Shown here: in pieces, positions 14,230-16,095 of the stretch
How the letters are laid out: each line of letters begins with the position of its first letter
How positions within the stretch are numbered: position 1 is the first letter of the stretch
NCBI GenBank assembly: GCA_022710665.1
Contig: JAKLGN010000015.1
Coordinates: 1 to 16,095, forward strand
Direction of reading: 5' to 3'
From: Methanoregula sp.
GTDB taxonomy: Archaea; Halobacteriota; Methanomicrobia; Methanomicrobiales; Methanospirillaceae
Length of the DNA stretch: 16,095 nt
Program-made: the position numbers and the translations under genes
The notes under the pieces: model-generated
What the model was told of the DNA's origin: nothing
What the model saw: only the letters and a program-made list of their open reading frames with translations
Databases searched by the model: none

Positions 14230-14251
14230 AAATCTCTAAAAAATCTCTAAA
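14230..14251 (+). repeat. Perfect 11-bp tandem repeat before the Mrp gene
   Basis: AAATCTCTAAA occurs twice back to back (14230-14240 and 14241-14251) in the 77-base gap before the Mrp gene. A-rich DNA here may serve as a promoter, or it may be a replication-slippage duplication. Confidence 0.5.
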
Positions 14252-14274
14252 AAAATTTGGATGGTTCTGATATC

Positions 14275-15120
14275 ATGAAAGCGAAAACCCAAGGAAAAAA
14301 TCCTGAAACAAATGCACCGGCTCCTGCCCCCAAAGGGCTGCCCCCGAAAGCAAAGATCGATGTCAAACACGTAATTCTTGTCCTGAGCGGGAAGGGGGGC
14401 GTTGGGAAATCAACGGTCTCGACCAACCTTGCCTCAGCTCTTGCCGCTCATGGCAGGCAGGTGGGGTTGCTCGATCTTGATATTCATGGGCCCAACATTC
14501 CCAAGATGCTGGGTATCGAGGACCAGCGGCCTGCGGTTCTCGATAAACACATGGAGCCGGTCCACGTGACCGGGAAACTCGCGGTCATGTCGATGGCGTT
14601 TCTCCTTCCGGATACAAGTTCGCCGGTCATCTGGCGCGGGCCGATGAAGATGGCGGTGATCGGGCAGTTCCTTGATGACGTGAACTGGGGAGCACTCGAT
14701 TACCTGATCGTTGACCTTCCGCCCGGGACCGGGGACGAAGCCCTCTCTATTGTCCAGCTGGCTCCGAATGTCCAGGGGGCCGTGATTGTCACGACTCCCC
14801 AGGAAGTGGCGGTGCTCGATGCGATCAAGGCGGTGAAGTTCATCGAGAAACTGGAACTTCCGGTCATCGGGATCATTGAGAACATGAGCGGGATGGTCTG
14901 CCCCCACTGCGGCGACACCATTGACCTGTTTGGAAGGACAGGCGGTGAGAAGGCTGCACGGGAGCTGGGCGTTCCCTACCTTGGCGCTATCCCTCTCGAT
15001 CCGGCGATGGTGAAAGCCGGTGATGAGGGGCGCCCGTACGTCCTCCGTCATGCTGATACGCCCACCTGGAAAGCAGTGGATACAGTCATGGAAAACCTGG
15101 TAAAACGGGTTGAGTCCTGA
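14275..15120 (+). CDS. Mrp/ApbC-type Fe-S cluster carrier ATPase
   Basis: 281 residues from the ATG at 14275; an in-frame TTG at 14257 adds six residues and lacks a better ribosome binding site. It is a P-loop NTPase of the Mrp/NBP35 family with deviant Walker A GKGGVGKST (39-47), DLDIHGPNIPKMLG (67-80), VDLPPGTGDE (147-155) and the C-terminal CPHC (Cys209, Cys212). In this family the CxxC pairs across a homodimer to bridge a [4Fe-4S] cluster for delivery to target proteins. The NBP35-type N-terminal cysteine cluster and the DUF59 domain are both absent; instead there is a 30-residue Pro/Ala/Lys-rich tail. It follows the NifX-like gene by 77 bases and may be cotranscribed with it. The two are frequent neighbours in anaerobes. 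Confidence 0.94.
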   Translation: MKAKTQGKNPETNAPAPAPKGLPPKAKIDVKHVILVLSGKGGVGKSTVSTNLASALAAHGRQVGLLDLDIHGPNIPKMLGIEDQRPAVLDKHMEPVHVTGKLAVMSMAFLLPDTSSPVIWRGPMKMAVIGQFLDDVNWGALDYLIVDLPPGTGDEALSIVQLAPNVQGAVIVTTPQEVAVLDAIKAVKFIEKLELPVIGIIENMSGMVCPHCGDTIDLFGRTGGEKAARELGVPYLGAIPLDPAMVKAGDEGRPYVLRHADTPTWKAVDTVMENLVKRVES

Positions 15121-15149
15121 AAGGATACTTTAAAAAACGGAACTTTACT

Positions 15150-15455
15150 ATGCGAAAATATCCGGGTATCCCCGAACTGCTTGAAGCGTATATGCAGGAG
15201 CAGGGTTCAGCTGAACGCTGGGTTACCGTGCAGGAACTCCGTGATCGGTTCTGCCTGACCCGCTACCAGTGTAATACGGTTTCCGGGTTTTTACGCCGGC
15301 TTGAGTTCGGGCCGTTCGGGCAATTCCCTTTCATTGTTGCGAAGATAACGCGGGAAGACAGAGAGAACCCTTCTGATCCAAAGAAATGCCGGTATCTGCT
15401 GAGACTGAGGGTACATTATGCTCTGCAACGTAAGCACGTTCATGGCACGCAATAG
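15150..15455 (+). CDS. Small protein of unknown function, tandem paralogue 1
   Basis: 101 residues, 29 bases after the Mrp stop. The pattern IPELLEAYMQ, RWVTVQELRDRFCL, VSGFLRRL suggests a helix-turn-helix-like or winged-helix module, followed by a strand-rich FPFIVAKITR segment and a basic C-terminus. It aligns without gaps with the next gene: about 24 identical residues in the first 56, counted by eye. There is no strong ribosome binding site, and ACTTTAAAAAAC upstream could be a promoter. It overlaps the second paralogue by 38 bases. I do not recognise the family; DNA or RNA binding is a guess from charge and helix pattern. Confidence 0.7.
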   Translation: MRKYPGIPELLEAYMQEQGSAERWVTVQELRDRFCLTRYQCNTVSGFLRRLEFGPFGQFPFIVAKITREDRENPSDPKKCRYLLRLRVHYALQRKHVHGTQ

Positions 15456-15783
15456 GGATGTACCGGACCTGCTTGAACGGTTCATGATAGAATCCGGGGA
15501 GACACAACGGTGGGTTACCGTCAATGAAATCCGGACGTATTTTAATCTGGATGAATTTTCCGCACCGCCAATATCAGGTTTTCTGCAACGGATTTATCAT
15601 GGATCCTTTTTTTCCTGCCCCTATCGTGTGGAGCGGATTGAAAAGATTACCGTTCAGAAAAAGCAGCGCAGGGTTGTCAAGAGGTACCTGGTCACACGGA
15701 GACCCCAGGCACGCAGACGGGATCCTGCACTCCCTGAAATTACAGCAACTGTTGATGATTCTCATGTTGCTGAAAAAGGATAA
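15418..15783 (+). CDS. Small protein of unknown function, tandem paralogue 2
   Basis: 121 residues from the ATG at 15418, which has GAGGGT six bases upstream. The ATG at 15442 gives 113 residues and aligns its Met exactly with the Met of paralogue 1, but has no ribosome binding site. The core, VPDLLERFMIESG, RWVTVNEIRTYFNL, ISGFLQRIYHGSF, repeats the pattern of its neighbour and is followed by a Lys/Arg-rich stretch (KKQRRVVKRYLVTRRPQARRR) suggesting nucleic-acid binding. It lies in AT-richer DNA than the genes to its left. Function unknown. Confidence 0.7.
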   Translation: MLCNVSTFMARNRDVPDLLERFMIESGETQRWVTVNEIRTYFNLDEFSAPPISGFLQRIYHGSFFSCPYRVERIEKITVQKKQRRVVKRYLVTRRPQARRRDPALPEITATVDDSHVAEKG

Positions 15784-15825
15784 ACGGGTACTGCCGGTTT
15801 TTATTGAAAAAAGGATGGGAAATAT

Positions 15826-15969
15826 ATGCCGGATAAGCAAAAAGGAAACAGTAACAGGCCCCATCCAAAATTATCCCGTATTGAAATTCCTGATGTTTTT
15901 ACTGATTTTGATGCTATAGAAACGTTCAATCGCGTGTTATTGAAAAAAAGGAGAAAAAGAATAAAGTGA
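15826..15969 (+). CDS. Small basic protein, 47 residues
   Basis: The frame runs from MPDKQKGNSNRPHPKLSRIE to a strongly basic end, LLKKRRKRIK, with a short acidic-aromatic middle (VFTDFDAIETF). GGATGGGA five bases before the ATG is a good ribosome binding site, and the gene begins 42 bases after paralogue 2, so it may belong to the same transcript. No family is recognised. Its size makes the call tentative. Confidence 0.5.
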   Translation: MPDKQKGNSNRPHPKLSRIEIPDVFTDFDAIETFNRVLLKKRRKRIK

Positions 15970-16095
15970 GCCGGTCGCGGAGCACGTGCGGGTGCGACGA
16001 CGGTGCACGAAGCGTGCGGAGCGGGGCGGCGACGATCTCCTGCTGCTGTTCTCGACATGCCGGTGACGCTCGGTCATGTTCGCTCGTCCTCGCTG
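15970..16095. other. GC-rich low-complexity tail at the window edge
   Basis: After the AT-rich 15784-15969 stretch the composition turns abruptly very GC-rich, with recurring GTGCG, GACGA and GCTCG words (for example CGCTCGGTCATG then TTCGCTCGTCCTCGCTG). No convincing reading frame is seen on either strand. It may be the start of a dispersed intergenic repeat or of a different gene beyond the edge. Confidence 0.4.

Noticed and set aside
1..16095. CRISPR arrays, insertion sequences, tRNA or rRNA genes
   Set aside because: I saw no regularly spaced direct repeats, transposase-like frames, terminal inverted repeats or cloverleaf patterns; this was by eye and not a covariance-model search.

Overview
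The window looks like the chromosome of a methanogenic archaeon, most likely of the order Methanomicrobiales (Methanoregula-like). Three things point there. AtwA (component A2 of methyl-coenzyme M reductase activation) and an FmdE-domain protein are methanogen hallmarks. Ribosome binding sites are of the GGTGA/GGAGG kind. Promoter-like sequences are archaeal TATA boxes, and poly-T runs follow several genes. The genus is inference; no rRNA or tRNA gene was seen.

Region 1 (1-2142, + strand): the 3' part of a proline/glycine-rich protein ending in two winged-helix domains, a small secreted Gln/Asn-rich protein, and a strong 3' hairpin. Region 2 (2143-7969, - strand): a six-gene metal-uptake operon read right to left: NikM-like and PDGLE-type NikN-like proteins, a lipoprotein metal-complex binding protein, a SAM O-methyltransferase-like protein, a FecCD/BtuC permease and a FecE/BtuD ATPase. 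A separate FmdE-domain protein with a zinc ribbon lies downstream. Region 3 (7970-10898, + strand): a divergent control region rich in inverted repeats, cobalt-type CbiM and CbiN, an APC amino-acid permease and a small DUF4405-like cytochrome-type membrane protein. Neither ECF metal pair is accompanied here by its Q and O energising subunits.

Region 4 (10960-15120, + strand) is the most interesting. It holds a Cys/His-rich 74-residue protein, a Cys-rich DUF134 DNA-binding protein, a 47-residue DUF5320-like peptide followed by AtwA, a NifX/NifB-C-terminal-type protein, and an Mrp/ApbC Fe-S carrier ATPase. Three of the promoters here carry a nearly identical 22-bp element (TTATGCKCATATG, one free base, GTAATWAT) placed 2-3 bp after a TTAAAT box, between TATA and the predicted transcription start. 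This looks like one operator shared by a small regulon joining MCR activation to Fe-S/metallocluster handling; the Cys-rich DUF134 protein is the obvious candidate regulator.

Region 5 (15150-16095): two tandem paralogous small genes of unknown function, a 47-residue basic protein, and a GC-rich tail that differs sharply from the AT-richer DNA before it.
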